NCBI GenBank assembly: GCA_025361765.1
Contig: JANYJS010000027.1
Coordinates: 1-64,000 of the forward strand
DNA: 64,000 nt
Source of the DNA: Bacillota bacterium
Lineage (GTDB): Bacteria > Bacillota > Clostridia > Peptostreptococcales > Anaerovoracaceae
Direction: 5' to 3'
The notes beneath the pieces were generated by a model. That model made no database searches and was not told the DNA's origin. It saw only the letters and a program-made list of their open reading frames with translations. Positions 43,612-52,786 of the stretch are shown one piece after another. A program made the position numbers and the translations under genes. How positions within the stretch are numbered: the first letter of the stretch is position 1; every line of letters starts with the position of its first letter.

Positions 43612-44340
43612 CTATTGCACTTTTTCTGGCTTAGCATATCTGAATACCAGAACGCTGCTGTATCTTGAGATTAAAACCTCTTCGCTCTTCTTGATTTCAA
43701 CGCCAAGGTTGTATCTGCTCTTCATCTGCTCTACAATGCCAAATCTGATATTTAACGTCGCTTCAATTGTATCCGCATTTCCAATCCCCTTAATCACATA
43801 GGGCGGTGCCGTTGGAACTGCATTAATATTCACATTGTCCCCAGCAAGGCTGATCTCCGTGGTGCTGATGATTCTCTGTCCATTTATAGAAATCGCCTCT
43901 GCCCCTGCCTCCTTAAGCTTGTTCACCAAACTTAGAAGCAGCTCGTAATTATACATGATGACGCTATAAGCTTCTCCGTACTGATCATCTGCTACTGGAT
44001 CAGTAATTGTAATCGTGACGCCAGGGCCCTTAACATCTACAAGGCCAGCGGACATTTTATATTTATCTACTTCTGAAACCAGTTCGGCTGCAACCGTGTC
44101 GCCTTCGGAGCTGGCCTTCTTAATCTCTTCCATTTTTGCTTCAAGTGTATTGAGCTCCTGTAAAATGACTTCTTTCTCAGCCCGAACCTTCTTAAGCTCG
44201 ACTTCAAAGCCCTGGGCTTTAGCAAGGGGGATGAGTCCTCCGGGATCAGTTCCCTGAGTCGTTGAAATCTGAATAGAAATCACCAGCCCAATAATCAGAG
44301 CTAAAAACCCAACTAAAATTATGCCACCATATTTTTTCAT
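43612..44340 (-). CDS. DUF881 family protein, first copy
   Basis: 242 residues with an N-terminal membrane segment (about 6-26), a coiled coil (about 40-90) and the DUF881 core: DVKGPGVTITITDP and KLKEAGAEAISINGQRI. The matching phrase AEAI.INGQRI in the next gene shows that the two arose by duplication. AGGAG lies before the ATG. Confidence 0.9.
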   Translation of the reverse strand: MKKYGGIILVGFLALIIGLVISIQISTTQGTDPGGLIPLAKAQGFEVELKKVRAEKEVILQELNTLEAKMEEIKKASSEGDTVAAELVSEVDKYKMSAGLVDVKGPGVTITITDPVADDQYGEAYSVIMYNYELLLSLVNKLKEAGAEAISINGQRIISTTEISLAGDNVNINAVPTAPPYVIKGIGNADTIEATLNIRFGIVEQMKSRYNLGVEIKKSEEVLISRYSSVLVFRYAKPEKVQ

Positions 44341-44351
44341 TCTGTATTCTC

Positions 44352-45104
44352 CTATTCCGGCAACGGGCTAAATGCAAAGTAACCGTCGCTGCCCATTTTT
44401 ATGACTCCGCGTTTGATCCCTTTTTTAAACAAATCATAAATCACTTCTTTGAGTTGAGGCATATTATTTGTCAGGTTTTCAGGCGTAGCTTCGCAAATGA
44501 GATTATCGTATATATATGCTTTAATGACTACATTGGAAATGATGATTTTCTTGAAAAACAGCTCTTGTTCATCCATCTTTTTAAGCATAGTCAGCGTCGA
44601 GGTTAAAATGGCGTTTTCCTCTGCCTCAAGGGGTTTCCCAGGATCAATTTTTTTAATTGTAAGACCAGAAAGCGCAGTAATTTTAGGTTCAACAGAAGCT
44701 TGCCTTAAAACAATTCCATCGTTATCTATGATAATGAAATCAGATCTATAGGCAATATAAGCCGCTTCCTTTCGCTCTACAACTGCTATCTCAATACCCG
44801 AAGGTAAGCTTCTCGAAACAGACGCGTTTTTAATATAGGGGTCCAGTAGAAGCTTGCTTTTCATTTTGCCTGTACTTTCAGCAAAAATGTTGCCTCCAGT
44901 TTTAGCTCCCGCAATATTGATAATTTGCTCAGAAGTATAATAAGCGTTATTTTCAACTGTGATTTTCTGAATGTCAAAAAGGCTTGACGTTAAGAAAAAG
45001 TAGGAGGCTACGCAGAAACAAATCACTAAAAACAGTCTAAGCAAATAGTTCTTTTTTTTGCGCTTCTTCTTTTTCTTTTTAATTCTTTCCTTGTTTTCTT
45101 CCAT
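44352..45104 (-). CDS. ftsQ: Cell division protein FtsQ/DivIB
   Basis: 250 residues. A short, very lysine-rich cytoplasmic tail (KKKKKRKKK) leads to one membrane segment (about 22-42). A POTRA domain follows with FDIQKITVENNAYYTSEQI and SRSLPSGIEIAVVERKEAAY, and then the beta domain. It scaffolds FtsL and the division PBP outside the membrane. The Shine-Dalgarno sequence is weak. Position in the cluster is as expected. Confidence 0.9.
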   Translation of the reverse strand: MEENKERIKKKKKKRKKKNYLLRLFLVICFCVASYFFLTSSLFDIQKITVENNAYYTSEQIINIAGAKTGGNIFAESTGKMKSKLLLDPYIKNASVSRSLPSGIEIAVVERKEAAYIAYRSDFIIIDNDGIVLRQASVEPKITALSGLTIKKIDPGKPLEAEENAILTSTLTMLKKMDEQELFFKKIIISNVVIKAYIYDNLICEATPENLTNNMPQLKEVIYDLFKKGIKRGVIKMGSDGYFAFSPLPE

Positions 45105-45174
45105 AGGTTATAGCTTCTTTCTTATACCCGGAAGAGTACTCCGGAGACGTCTTACAATATATCATACATTGACC

Positions 45175-46269
45175 CTAAATATCAAGGTTTTCATAGATGA
45201 TTTCAACGGAATCCAGTCTGCCAAGTTCTTCGCTTTTTTGGCTCATTTTGTTCAAATAGTCCTTATTATTCTTGAGACGTAGTACGATATCAAAAAGTTT
45301 CTCTCCGGTCAGATCTTTTTCTTCAATGAGGATGGCCGCTCCCGCATTAGAACTCACTTTGGCATTAAAATACTGATGATTATCAGCTACATAAGGAGAT
45401 GGAATCAAAATAGACGCTTTGCCGCAAGCATTGATTTCTGTCACTGCTAAAGCTCCAGCCCGGCTGATGACAAGATCAGCGGAAGATAAATACTCCGGCA
45501 TGGCGTCAAGATAATCTATAATCTTTATCCGGTCGCCGTTTTCAATGAGCAGATCGACAAGAGAATCCTTAACCCCTTGGTAGTGGGCTTTCCCTGTCAC
45601 AAAATAGAGCTTAACCTGAGGATCCTGTGAAATCCTTGCAATCGCTGAAACTATGGCTTTGTTTAGCGTAGAGGAACCCTGGCTGCCGCCTATACAAAGT
45701 ACCATAAAATCCGTTGCCCCAAGCCCAAGCTTCTCGCGATTATTCTTTATGCTGCAGACCAGAAATTCTTTTCTGACGGGATTTCCAGAAAGAATCAGCT
45801 TAGACTGATCCTTGAAATACTTTCTTGATTCTTCAAAACTGATGAAAACTTTGTCTGCGTGCTTTTCCAGCATTTTGTTTGTCAATCCCGGAAACGCATT
45901 CTGTTCATGAATATAGGTCCTTATGCCTTTTTTATGAGCTGCCCGCACCAGTGGGCCGCAAACATAGCCACCTGTACCAATAACGATATCTGGCTTAAAT
46001 CGATCCAGTATCTCCTTGGACTGGCGAATTCCTTTAAATAAAGTTTGTAAGGTCTTCATGTTTTTTAGTAAGTTTTTTCTATTAAACCCCGTCACCTCTA
46101 TAAATTCGATGGCATAACCATGCTTTGGCACCAAATCTTTTTCCATGCCTCTTTGGGTTCCCACAAAAAGAATTTCTGCGTCCGGATTTTTTCTCCTGAT
46201 CTTGTCCGCTATGGCAATGGCCGGATAAATATGTCCGCCCGTACCGCCTCCAGTCATAATTACTCTCAT
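45175..46269 (-). CDS. murG: UDP-GlcNAc:lipid I GlcNAc transferase MurG
   Basis: 364 residues from the ATG at 46269 (RVIMTGGGTGGHIYPAIAIA), with AGAAGGTGA upstream; the longer frame inside ftsW is not needed. It has two GT-B halves, the first with the GGTGGHIYPA lipid-binding loop and the second with GGSQGSSTLN and SRAGALAVTEI. It makes lipid II at the inner face of the membrane. The start overlaps the ftsW stop by four bases. Confidence 0.97.
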   Translation of the reverse strand: MRVIMTGGGTGGHIYPAIAIADKIRRKNPDAEILFVGTQRGMEKDLVPKHGYAIEFIEVTGFNRKNLLKNMKTLQTLFKGIRQSKEILDRFKPDIVIGTGGYVCGPLVRAAHKKGIRTYIHEQNAFPGLTNKMLEKHADKVFISFEESRKYFKDQSKLILSGNPVRKEFLVCSIKNNREKLGLGATDFMVLCIGGSQGSSTLNKAIVSAIARISQDPQVKLYFVTGKAHYQGVKDSLVDLLIENGDRIKIIDYLDAMPEYLSSADLVISRAGALAVTEINACGKASILIPSPYVADNHQYFNAKVSSNAGAAILIEEKDLTGEKLFDIVLRLKNNKDYLNKMSQKSEELGRLDSVEIIYENLDI

Positions 46270-47396
46270 TGTTTCACCTTCTTTGATATATTGAGCAGTA
46301 TGCCCATAGCTAACATAAACAGCACCAGAGAGTTTCCACCCCAACTTATAAATGGCAGGCTAACTCCTGTCGGTGGCATGGACGAGGTCACAACGGCAAT
46401 ATTTAAAACCACCTGCACAGCAACCATGATGGTGATTCCCGACGCCAATAAGGTGCCAAATAAGTCCGGAGCCGTAAGGGCAATATGGGTGCCTCGCCAA
46501 ATCAATACTATAAATGCCAGAATCAGTAGTATACACCCGATAAATCCAAGTTCTTCTCCTACGATGGCAAATATAAAATCATTTTGAGGCTCAGGTAAAT
46601 ACAACGTCTTTTGAATGCTTTTGCCTAGTCCAACCCCGAATAGTCCCCCAGATCCCAGCGCCAGTAATGATTGTATGACCTGCCAGCCATCACCTTTAGG
46701 ATCTGCAAAAGGGTCTAAAAAGGTGGTGATTCTCTTAAGCCAGTATCCGTCTGAGTTGCTTGTCAATAAAAGAAATAATCCAATTCCGCCACTAGCTATG
46801 AGTCCAGCAATATAGACAAAATTAAGCCCTGCCACAAACATGATGCCAACTATTATGACAGCTACGGTTATTGCCGTGCTTAGATTTGGTTGAAGGGCAA
46901 TAAGTCCCGCGAAAACGATTAGTAGTCCCATCATTGGTGCTATGCCATTTTTAAAAGACTTGATCCTTCTCGGGTCCTTGCTTAAAAATGAAGAAACGAA
47001 AATAATCACAGCAAGTTTGGCGATTTCTCCCGGCATAAGCGTAATTGGGCCAAGTTTAATCCATCTGACAGCATAATTGAGTTCAAGTCCGAGCGGCGTA
47101 AAAATCATGACCAATAGCACAAAGCTTATTCCAAGTATGACAAGGCTCCTCTTTCGGTAAGCACGATAAGGAAATATGCTGGCAATCATCAAAAATATAA
47201 ATCCTACAGCCGCCCAAAGGATATCTTTTTTTAAATAATAAAAAGCGTCACCTTGCTTGTCCAGCGCATCATAATAACTAGAACTGAAAACCATAATGAC
47301 CCCAAAGATGACGAGCCCCATAACGGTAATGAACAGGATGAAATCATAAGAATTTCTGTCCAGAAATTTTGCAATCGCTGTTTTTTTTGTTTTCAT
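46266..47396 (-). CDS. ftsW: Lipid II polymerase FtsW
   Basis: 376 residues with about ten membrane segments of the SEDS family. Signature stretches include MVFSSSYYDALDKQGD near the start and TGVSLPFISWGGNSLVLFM near the end. It polymerises glycan strands at the septum with the class B PBP encoded upstream. GAGG lies nine bases before the ATG. Confidence 0.96.
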   Translation of the reverse strand: MKTKKTAIAKFLDRNSYDFILFITVMGLVIFGVIMVFSSSYYDALDKQGDAFYYLKKDILWAAVGFIFLMIASIFPYRAYRKRSLVILGISFVLLVMIFTPLGLELNYAVRWIKLGPITLMPGEIAKLAVIIFVSSFLSKDPRRIKSFKNGIAPMMGLLIVFAGLIALQPNLSTAITVAVIIVGIMFVAGLNFVYIAGLIASGGIGLFLLLTSNSDGYWLKRITTFLDPFADPKGDGWQVIQSLLALGSGGLFGVGLGKSIQKTLYLPEPQNDFIFAIVGEELGFIGCILLILAFIVLIWRGTHIALTAPDLFGTLLASGITIMVAVQVVLNIAVVTSSMPPTGVSLPFISWGGNSLVLFMLAMGILLNISKKVKQ

Positions 47397-47397
47397 G

Positions 47398-48759
47398 CTA
47401 TTTCCTCAAAGCTCTGACGTTGTTTTTGAAATCCTCGCCTCTCTCCTCAAAACAGGTATACATGTCCCAGCTTGCGCAGGCCGGCGACAGGAGAACAATG
47501 TCTCCGGGCTTTGCCAGATCAGAAGCCTTCTTGACGCTGTCCTTCATATCCGCAGCCATTATAGTGCCGTTATAGCCAAGGGACTCTGCCGTTATTTTTA
47601 TGAGTTCAGCAGTTTTGCCTAAGAGTATCAAATTTTTAACTTTTCCATTAAAGCTTGAAATGAATTCTTCAAAGGTGCTCCCTTTGTCATAGCCCCCAGC
47701 AATAAGAATAATATTTCCATCATATGCCTCTATGGCTTTAATGGAGGCATCAGGATTGGTACCTTTTGAGTCATTGACATACCGCACCCCGGAAATTTCT
47801 TCGACAAATTCCAATCGATGAGAAACGCCTTCGAATGCTTTAAGTGTTTTGCCAATAATAGCGGGGTCTATTCCAGCAAAAAATGCGATAGCCGCTGCCG
47901 CCAAAGCATTTTCCAGGTTGTGGGCACCAGGAATCTTAAGTTCATCCACAGCGCATATTATTGATATGTGCCCAAGCTGATCCTTTATAACCAGTTGATT
48001 ATTCTTCACATAACAGCCAAATTCCAAAGACGTTTTCCTGCTGAATGGTACCACCGTCGCCTTGCAGTCAGCTATAAGTTTAACGGCTTCCATATCATCA
48101 AGATTCACGACAAAATAATCTTGCTTTGTCTGATTTGCATATATTTTGCCTTTTGCTGCAGCGTAATTTCCCAAAGTTTTATGTCTGTCCATATGATCCG
48201 GCGTGATATTGAGCAGTGCCGAAATCACCGGTTTGAAATTTAGGGTTGTTTCCAGCTGAAAGCTGCTGGTTTCAGTAATAAACCAGGTGTCCTCCGTAGC
48301 TTCCAAAGCTTTCTTTGCTACTGCAACGCCAACATTCCCAACGACCTCTGTCTTTCTTCCAGCGTCTTTAAAAATTTCTCCTGTCAGTACGGTGGTTGTT
48401 GTTTTTCCATTGGTTCCAGTAATGGCGATATAGCGTCCCTTGCCAATTCGATAGGCAAGTTCCAATTCACCTATGATCTCAATACCCAAAGCCCTTGCCT
48501 TCTCAATAATAGGTAGATCGATTGGCACGCCCGGACTAACGATAATGAGCGCCAGGTCGCTGATTTTGTTGGGTTCTTGATCGAAAAAGCCCACGATATT
48601 ATTATTGCTGAGGTAGTCAAAAAGACTCGGATCTATCTGATCAGCACGTTTCTTGTCATAGACGCTGACACGAGCGCCAAGAGTAATCAGTGCCTCCGTA
48701 GCTGCTACGCCTGATTTTCCCATACCTACTACCAGTATATTTTTGTCTTTCATCTGCAT
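47398..48759 (-). CDS. murD: UDP-MurNAc-Ala:D-Glu ligase MurD
   Basis: 453 residues. An N-terminal Rossmann-like domain (LVVGMGKSGVAA) precedes the ATP loop GTNGKTTTTVLTGEIF, HRLEFVEEISGVRYVNDSKG and a C-terminal Mur ligase domain with SPACASWDMYT. It adds D-glutamate to the muropeptide precursor. Either the first or third codon (both ATG) may be the start. Confidence 0.97.
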   Translation of the reverse strand: MQMKDKNILVVGMGKSGVAATEALITLGARVSVYDKKRADQIDPSLFDYLSNNNIVGFFDQEPNKISDLALIIVSPGVPIDLPIIEKARALGIEIIGELELAYRIGKGRYIAITGTNGKTTTTVLTGEIFKDAGRKTEVVGNVGVAVAKKALEATEDTWFITETSSFQLETTLNFKPVISALLNITPDHMDRHKTLGNYAAAKGKIYANQTKQDYFVVNLDDMEAVKLIADCKATVVPFSRKTSLEFGCYVKNNQLVIKDQLGHISIICAVDELKIPGAHNLENALAAAAIAFFAGIDPAIIGKTLKAFEGVSHRLEFVEEISGVRYVNDSKGTNPDASIKAIEAYDGNIILIAGGYDKGSTFEEFISSFNGKVKNLILLGKTAELIKITAESLGYNGTIMAADMKDSVKKASDLAKPGDIVLLSPACASWDMYTCFEERGEDFKNNVRALRK

Positions 48760-48834
48760 CTATTTTGACTCTCCCATTCAATTTGACTATTTTGTTCATT
48801 ATTTAGACATTTTATTTTTTCAGAAAGGTGCTTC

Positions 48835-49818
48835 TTACAGCATCATCGGATATCTTCCCGCCAGTATTATAAAGTAACTCGTGGTGCACAAAAGCCCAGT
48901 TATTCCCCAAAATACCAGAACAATCTTTGTTTCTTTCCACCCGGAAAGTTCGAAGTGATGATGTAAAGGCGCCATTTTAAAAACTCTTTTCCCCCGAGTC
49001 TTAAAGCTGATGACCTGAATGACAACAGACAAAGCTTCGGCAACAAAGATGCCGCCAACTAGGGGTATGATCAATTCAATGTTCATCAAAACAGAAGCAA
49101 CAGCAATGCCGCCTCCAAGTGCAAGGGAACCTGTATCCCCCATGAATACCCTGGCCGGATGTCTGTTGAATAATAGAAATCCCATGCATGCACCGGCTAT
49201 AGCCGCGCAAAACACCGGGCTGATGATTTCACCCATTAAGGTACCAGCCAAAGCCATAAATAGGGCCACAATGGCGGTAACCCCAGCCGCCAGACCATCG
49301 AGTCCATCGGTCAGATTGACGCTGTTTGCTAACGCTACAATGACAAATGCGACAAATGGGATATAAAAGTTGCCGAGGTTCCAATAAGTATTGATAAAAG
49401 GGACCCATATAGAGGTACCAACTTCAGTAACATCCGCATACAATGCGATGCCAACGGCGATCAAGACCTGCATGGTCAGTTTCTGATAGGCCCTAAGTCC
49501 CAAATTGCGTTTAAGAGCAACCTTGACGAAATCATCTGTAAATCCAAGAGCGCCAAAAGCCATGAACGCCACAAGTATGATGAGCATTTCTCTCTTAGGG
49601 GCTCCAGCTGACAAGCTGGCCAAAATAACTGCGAAAATGATCACAATGCCGCCCATTGTGGGTGTTCCGGATTTTACCAGATGAGATTTTGGCCCATCTT
49701 CCCTAATGCTTTGTCCCGCTTTTATCTTCTTTAAAAGAGGAATAAAAATCGGGCAAATTGCAATGGTCAGTGCAAAGGCTATCAGTATGGCCAATGCTAA
49801 AGTCATATATTCCTGCAT
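48835..49818 (-). CDS. mraY: Phospho-MurNAc-pentapeptide translocase MraY
   Basis: 327 residues with about ten membrane segments. Motifs include SHLVKSGTPTMGGIVIIFA, GFTDDFVKVALKRNLGL (aspartate pair), NLTDGLDGLAAG and MAPLHHHFELSGWKE. It makes lipid I. AAAGGAG lies before the ATG. Confidence 0.97.
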   Translation of the reverse strand: MQEYMTLALAILIAFALTIAICPIFIPLLKKIKAGQSIREDGPKSHLVKSGTPTMGGIVIIFAVILASLSAGAPKREMLIILVAFMAFGALGFTDDFVKVALKRNLGLRAYQKLTMQVLIAVGIALYADVTEVGTSIWVPFINTYWNLGNFYIPFVAFVIVALANSVNLTDGLDGLAAGVTAIVALFMALAGTLMGEIISPVFCAAIAGACMGFLLFNRHPARVFMGDTGSLALGGGIAVASVLMNIELIIPLVGGIFVAEALSVVIQVISFKTRGKRVFKMAPLHHHFELSGWKETKIVLVFWGITGLLCTTSYFIILAGRYPMML

Positions 49819-49843
49819 GAAAAACTCCTTTTAATAATAACGG

Positions 49844-51235
49844 TTAGACTTTTAAGAGTCTATTCACAACTTGATCCATAACCATGCCTCTCGAGCCCTT
49901 TACCAAAATCACATCTCCAGGATGAACCATGGTATCTAGCACTTCAAGTAAAGCTTCTTTTGTTTCAAAGTATTTGGCCTGATCCGGCGACATGGTTTCA
50001 ATTGCTCCTAGAAAAATACTTCTGGCTTTATCTCCGACAGCAATTAAAACATCGATCTTTTTAGCAGCAGCATAATTCCCCACCTCCAGGTGAAAATTTT
50101 CCGTGAAATCGCCAAGTTCAAGCATATCAGACAAAATGGCAATCCTTCTTCCCCCATTAATGCTACTCAGCACGTCCAGTGCCGCCATCATAGAGTCGGG
50201 GCTGGCATTGTAAGTATCATCTATGATCTTCAGCCCATTGGCTGTTTGGACGCGAAGTCTTTTGTCCACTTGCGCCATGGCGGAAAGCCCCTTCTCAGAG
50301 GTTTTCATATCTATATCGTAAACAAGCCCCGTTGCAATGGCGAGGGAGGCGTTATAGGCGTTATGTTTGCCTGGAGTCTTTATTCCGATGCTTTCGATTT
50401 TATCCTGCACTTCAAGATCAAACCTAATGCCGTCTTCTCCAAAATCCTTTATGGTGCCAATTTTGGCATCGCAGCCTGAAGTACGACCAACAGTAATGAC
50501 GTTATAATCAAGCTCATTGTGTGCCAGGTCTCTTAAAAACTCATCATCTCCATTGACTACAAGAAGTCCGTGTTCCGAAAAATAATTGGCGATTTCCATC
50601 TTGGCTTTTAGGATATTTTCCCGAGAGCCTAGGGTTTCGACGTGAGAAAGTCCTATATTTGTAATAACGCCAACATCCGGCCTTAAGATATTGGCCAGAA
50701 GGTCAATTTCTCCCAGCCCTCTCATGCCCAATTCAAATATGCCCGCTTCATGATCGGCTTCAATATTAAAAATTGTCAGAGGAAGACCGATATGATTGTT
50801 AAAATTCCCCATGGTTTTGAGCGTTTTAAATTTTTCGGAGAAAATAGCATGAAGCATATCTTTTGTTGTGGTTTTCCCTGTGCTTCCCGTCACTGCTATT
50901 TTCTTGAGATTGAACAGCGAAATATAGTAAGCGGCAAAATCCTGAAGTCCTTTTAGTGTATCCGGGACATAAATGGATGCTACGCTGAGCTGACTCTTTG
51001 GTGCCACCAGTTTTTCTATTGGCCGAGAAATAAGAACCGCACTGGCTCCTTGATCAATGGCAATATCAATATAATCGTGGCCGTCATTGTTTTCTCCTAT
51101 TAAAGCAACAAAAAGGTCTCCAGGTCCTGCCTTTCTGGAATCCGTAGTCACGCCGGTTATGATTTGACTTTCTGCACCACTGAGCAGGCTGCCACCGGTT
51201 GCCTTAATAATTTCCGAAATTAAGATGTCTTTCAT
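49844..51235 (-). CDS. murF: UDP-MurNAc-tripeptide:D-Ala-D-Ala ligase MurF
   Basis: 463 residues. The ATP loop is VTGSTGKTTTKDMLHAIF, preceded by a MurF-type N-domain (GVTTDSRKAGPGDLFVALIG) and followed by DDTYNASPDSMMAALDVL. It finishes the UDP-MurNAc pentapeptide. AAGGAAG precedes the ATG. The 79 bases before it contain a small inverted repeat without a T run. Confidence 0.97.
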   Translation of the reverse strand: MKDILISEIIKATGGSLLSGAESQIITGVTTDSRKAGPGDLFVALIGENNDGHDYIDIAIDQGASAVLISRPIEKLVAPKSQLSVASIYVPDTLKGLQDFAAYYISLFNLKKIAVTGSTGKTTTKDMLHAIFSEKFKTLKTMGNFNNHIGLPLTIFNIEADHEAGIFELGMRGLGEIDLLANILRPDVGVITNIGLSHVETLGSRENILKAKMEIANYFSEHGLLVVNGDDEFLRDLAHNELDYNVITVGRTSGCDAKIGTIKDFGEDGIRFDLEVQDKIESIGIKTPGKHNAYNASLAIATGLVYDIDMKTSEKGLSAMAQVDKRLRVQTANGLKIIDDTYNASPDSMMAALDVLSSINGGRRIAILSDMLELGDFTENFHLEVGNYAAAKKIDVLIAVGDKARSIFLGAIETMSPDQAKYFETKEALLEVLDTMVHPGDVILVKGSRGMVMDQVVNRLLKV

Positions 51236-51314
51236 AGTTTCACTTCCTTAACAAGACTTGGATAATAAATAAGTTATCTCATGAACAAGGCTTGTTTAAA
51301 AACAAGCTTGCGCA

Positions 51315-52775
51315 TTATTTTGCATCAATAATTTCCCTAACGACTTCTCGATCGTCAAAATGACTTTTAACAGTTCCTATGATCTGATAATCCTCGTGAC
51401 CTTTTCCAGCTATGACCAAAATGTCCCCTTTCCTATAAAGGGAAATGGCCTTTTTGATTGCCTCATATCTGTTTTCAATAATCTCGTATATGCATCCCGT
51501 ATCATAGATTCCGGCCTCAATGTCAGACGTGATCGTTGCTTGATCCTCTGTCCTTGGATTATCGCTAGTAATGATACAATAATCTGCCAGTTCCCCGGCT
51601 GCCTTTCCCATCATAGGTCTTTTTTTTGTATCTCTGTCTCCACCACAGCCAAAGACACAAATCAGTCTGCCACGCTTGAACCCTAAAGCTGTTTTGAGAA
51701 CTTTTTCAAGGGCATCTGGCGTATGAGCATAATCCACGATCACTGTCATATTTTTAGTGTTTTCAACCAATTCAAATCTTCCGGGTACACCCGAAAGCGA
51801 TTCCAGACCTTTTTTGACCAGAGAAAAATCAATTCCAGCCATTATGCAGATTGAGGCCGTTGTCAAAGCATTGTAAATAGAAAAGGTTCCCGGCGTCCTA
51901 ATTGAAATGCTGCCCATGGGTTTCCCACTTCTGAAAAGCGCTATCTCTGAACCCTTTTCTGTAGATGATAATACTTCTCCATAAAAATCAGCCTCGTTAT
52001 TTTTCAAAGAGTGAGAAAACGCTGTGACTTTGTTGTCCTTCAATTCTTCGAAGAGTTTTTTTCCGTATGTATCGTCAATATTGATGGTGCTGGCCTTGCT
52101 CGTCTGATAGAAGAGTTTTTTCTTGCTTGCAAAATAATCATCCAAATTTTCATGAAAATCCATATGATCCGGGGTCAAATTTGTAAAAGCGCTATAGTCA
52201 AAGCAGATATCTGCCGTTCTCGATAGGGCAAGTGAGTGAGAGGATACCTCCATCACACAATTTTTGATCCCCTCCTGCCGCATTTCTGAGAATAAGCGCT
52301 GAAGTTCAAGGGACTCAGGCGTTGTATTGATAGATTCATAGACCTTATCCCCAAATTTATAAGCAATTGTCCCTAGAATGCCGCAGCTTTCAGTTGCTAC
52401 GTCCAGGATGTTTTTAATCATATAGGTAATTGTCGTTTTCCCATTTGTTCCAGTAATACCGAAAATACGAATATCCTCAGTCGGGTGGTCGTAAAAATTG
52501 GCAGAAACCTTGGATAAAACTCTTCTTGTATCTTTGGTCATAAGTACCGGAACCTTCATAACGCCTAATTCCTGCTCAGAAATAAGGATTGCTGCTCCTT
52601 TTAGAACAGCATCATTGGCATATTTGTGACCATCCGTGTCATAACCCTTTATGCAGATAAACACATGACCTTTCTTCACTTGACGAGAGTCATAAGCTAT
52701 TCCAGTGATCTCCATTTCCTCAAGCCCAGTTGGGCACTCTATATGTGTTTCATCTAACAGCTTCTTTAATTTCAT
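51315..52775 (-). CDS. murE: UDP-MurNAc-dipeptide ligase MurE, meso-DAP type
   Basis: 486 residues. The ATP loop is GITGTNGKTTITYMI; the substrate motif DNPR (TSDNPRTED) is that of enzymes that add meso-diaminopimelate, while lysine-adding enzymes differ there. HTPDALEKVL and FGCGGDRDTKKRPMMG are also typical. The peptidoglycan is therefore probably A1-gamma (meso-DAP). AGGGAG lies before the ATG. Confidence 0.97.
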   Translation of the reverse strand: MKLKKLLDETHIECPTGLEEMEITGIAYDSRQVKKGHVFICIKGYDTDGHKYANDAVLKGAAILISEQELGVMKVPVLMTKDTRRVLSKVSANFYDHPTEDIRIFGITGTNGKTTITYMIKNILDVATESCGILGTIAYKFGDKVYESINTTPESLELQRLFSEMRQEGIKNCVMEVSSHSLALSRTADICFDYSAFTNLTPDHMDFHENLDDYFASKKKLFYQTSKASTINIDDTYGKKLFEELKDNKVTAFSHSLKNNEADFYGEVLSSTEKGSEIALFRSGKPMGSISIRTPGTFSIYNALTTASICIMAGIDFSLVKKGLESLSGVPGRFELVENTKNMTVIVDYAHTPDALEKVLKTALGFKRGRLICVFGCGGDRDTKKRPMMGKAAGELADYCIITSDNPRTEDQATITSDIEAGIYDTGCIYEIIENRYEAIKKAISLYRKGDILVIAGKGHEDYQIIGTVKSHFDDREVVREIIDAK

Positions 52776-52786
52776 GTTTTGTCTCC

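Noticed and set aside
51284-51310. Inverted repeat between murE and murF as a terminator
   Set aside because: The stem AAGCTTGTTT/AAACAAGC lacks a T run on the transcribed strand, and the operon must continue through it.
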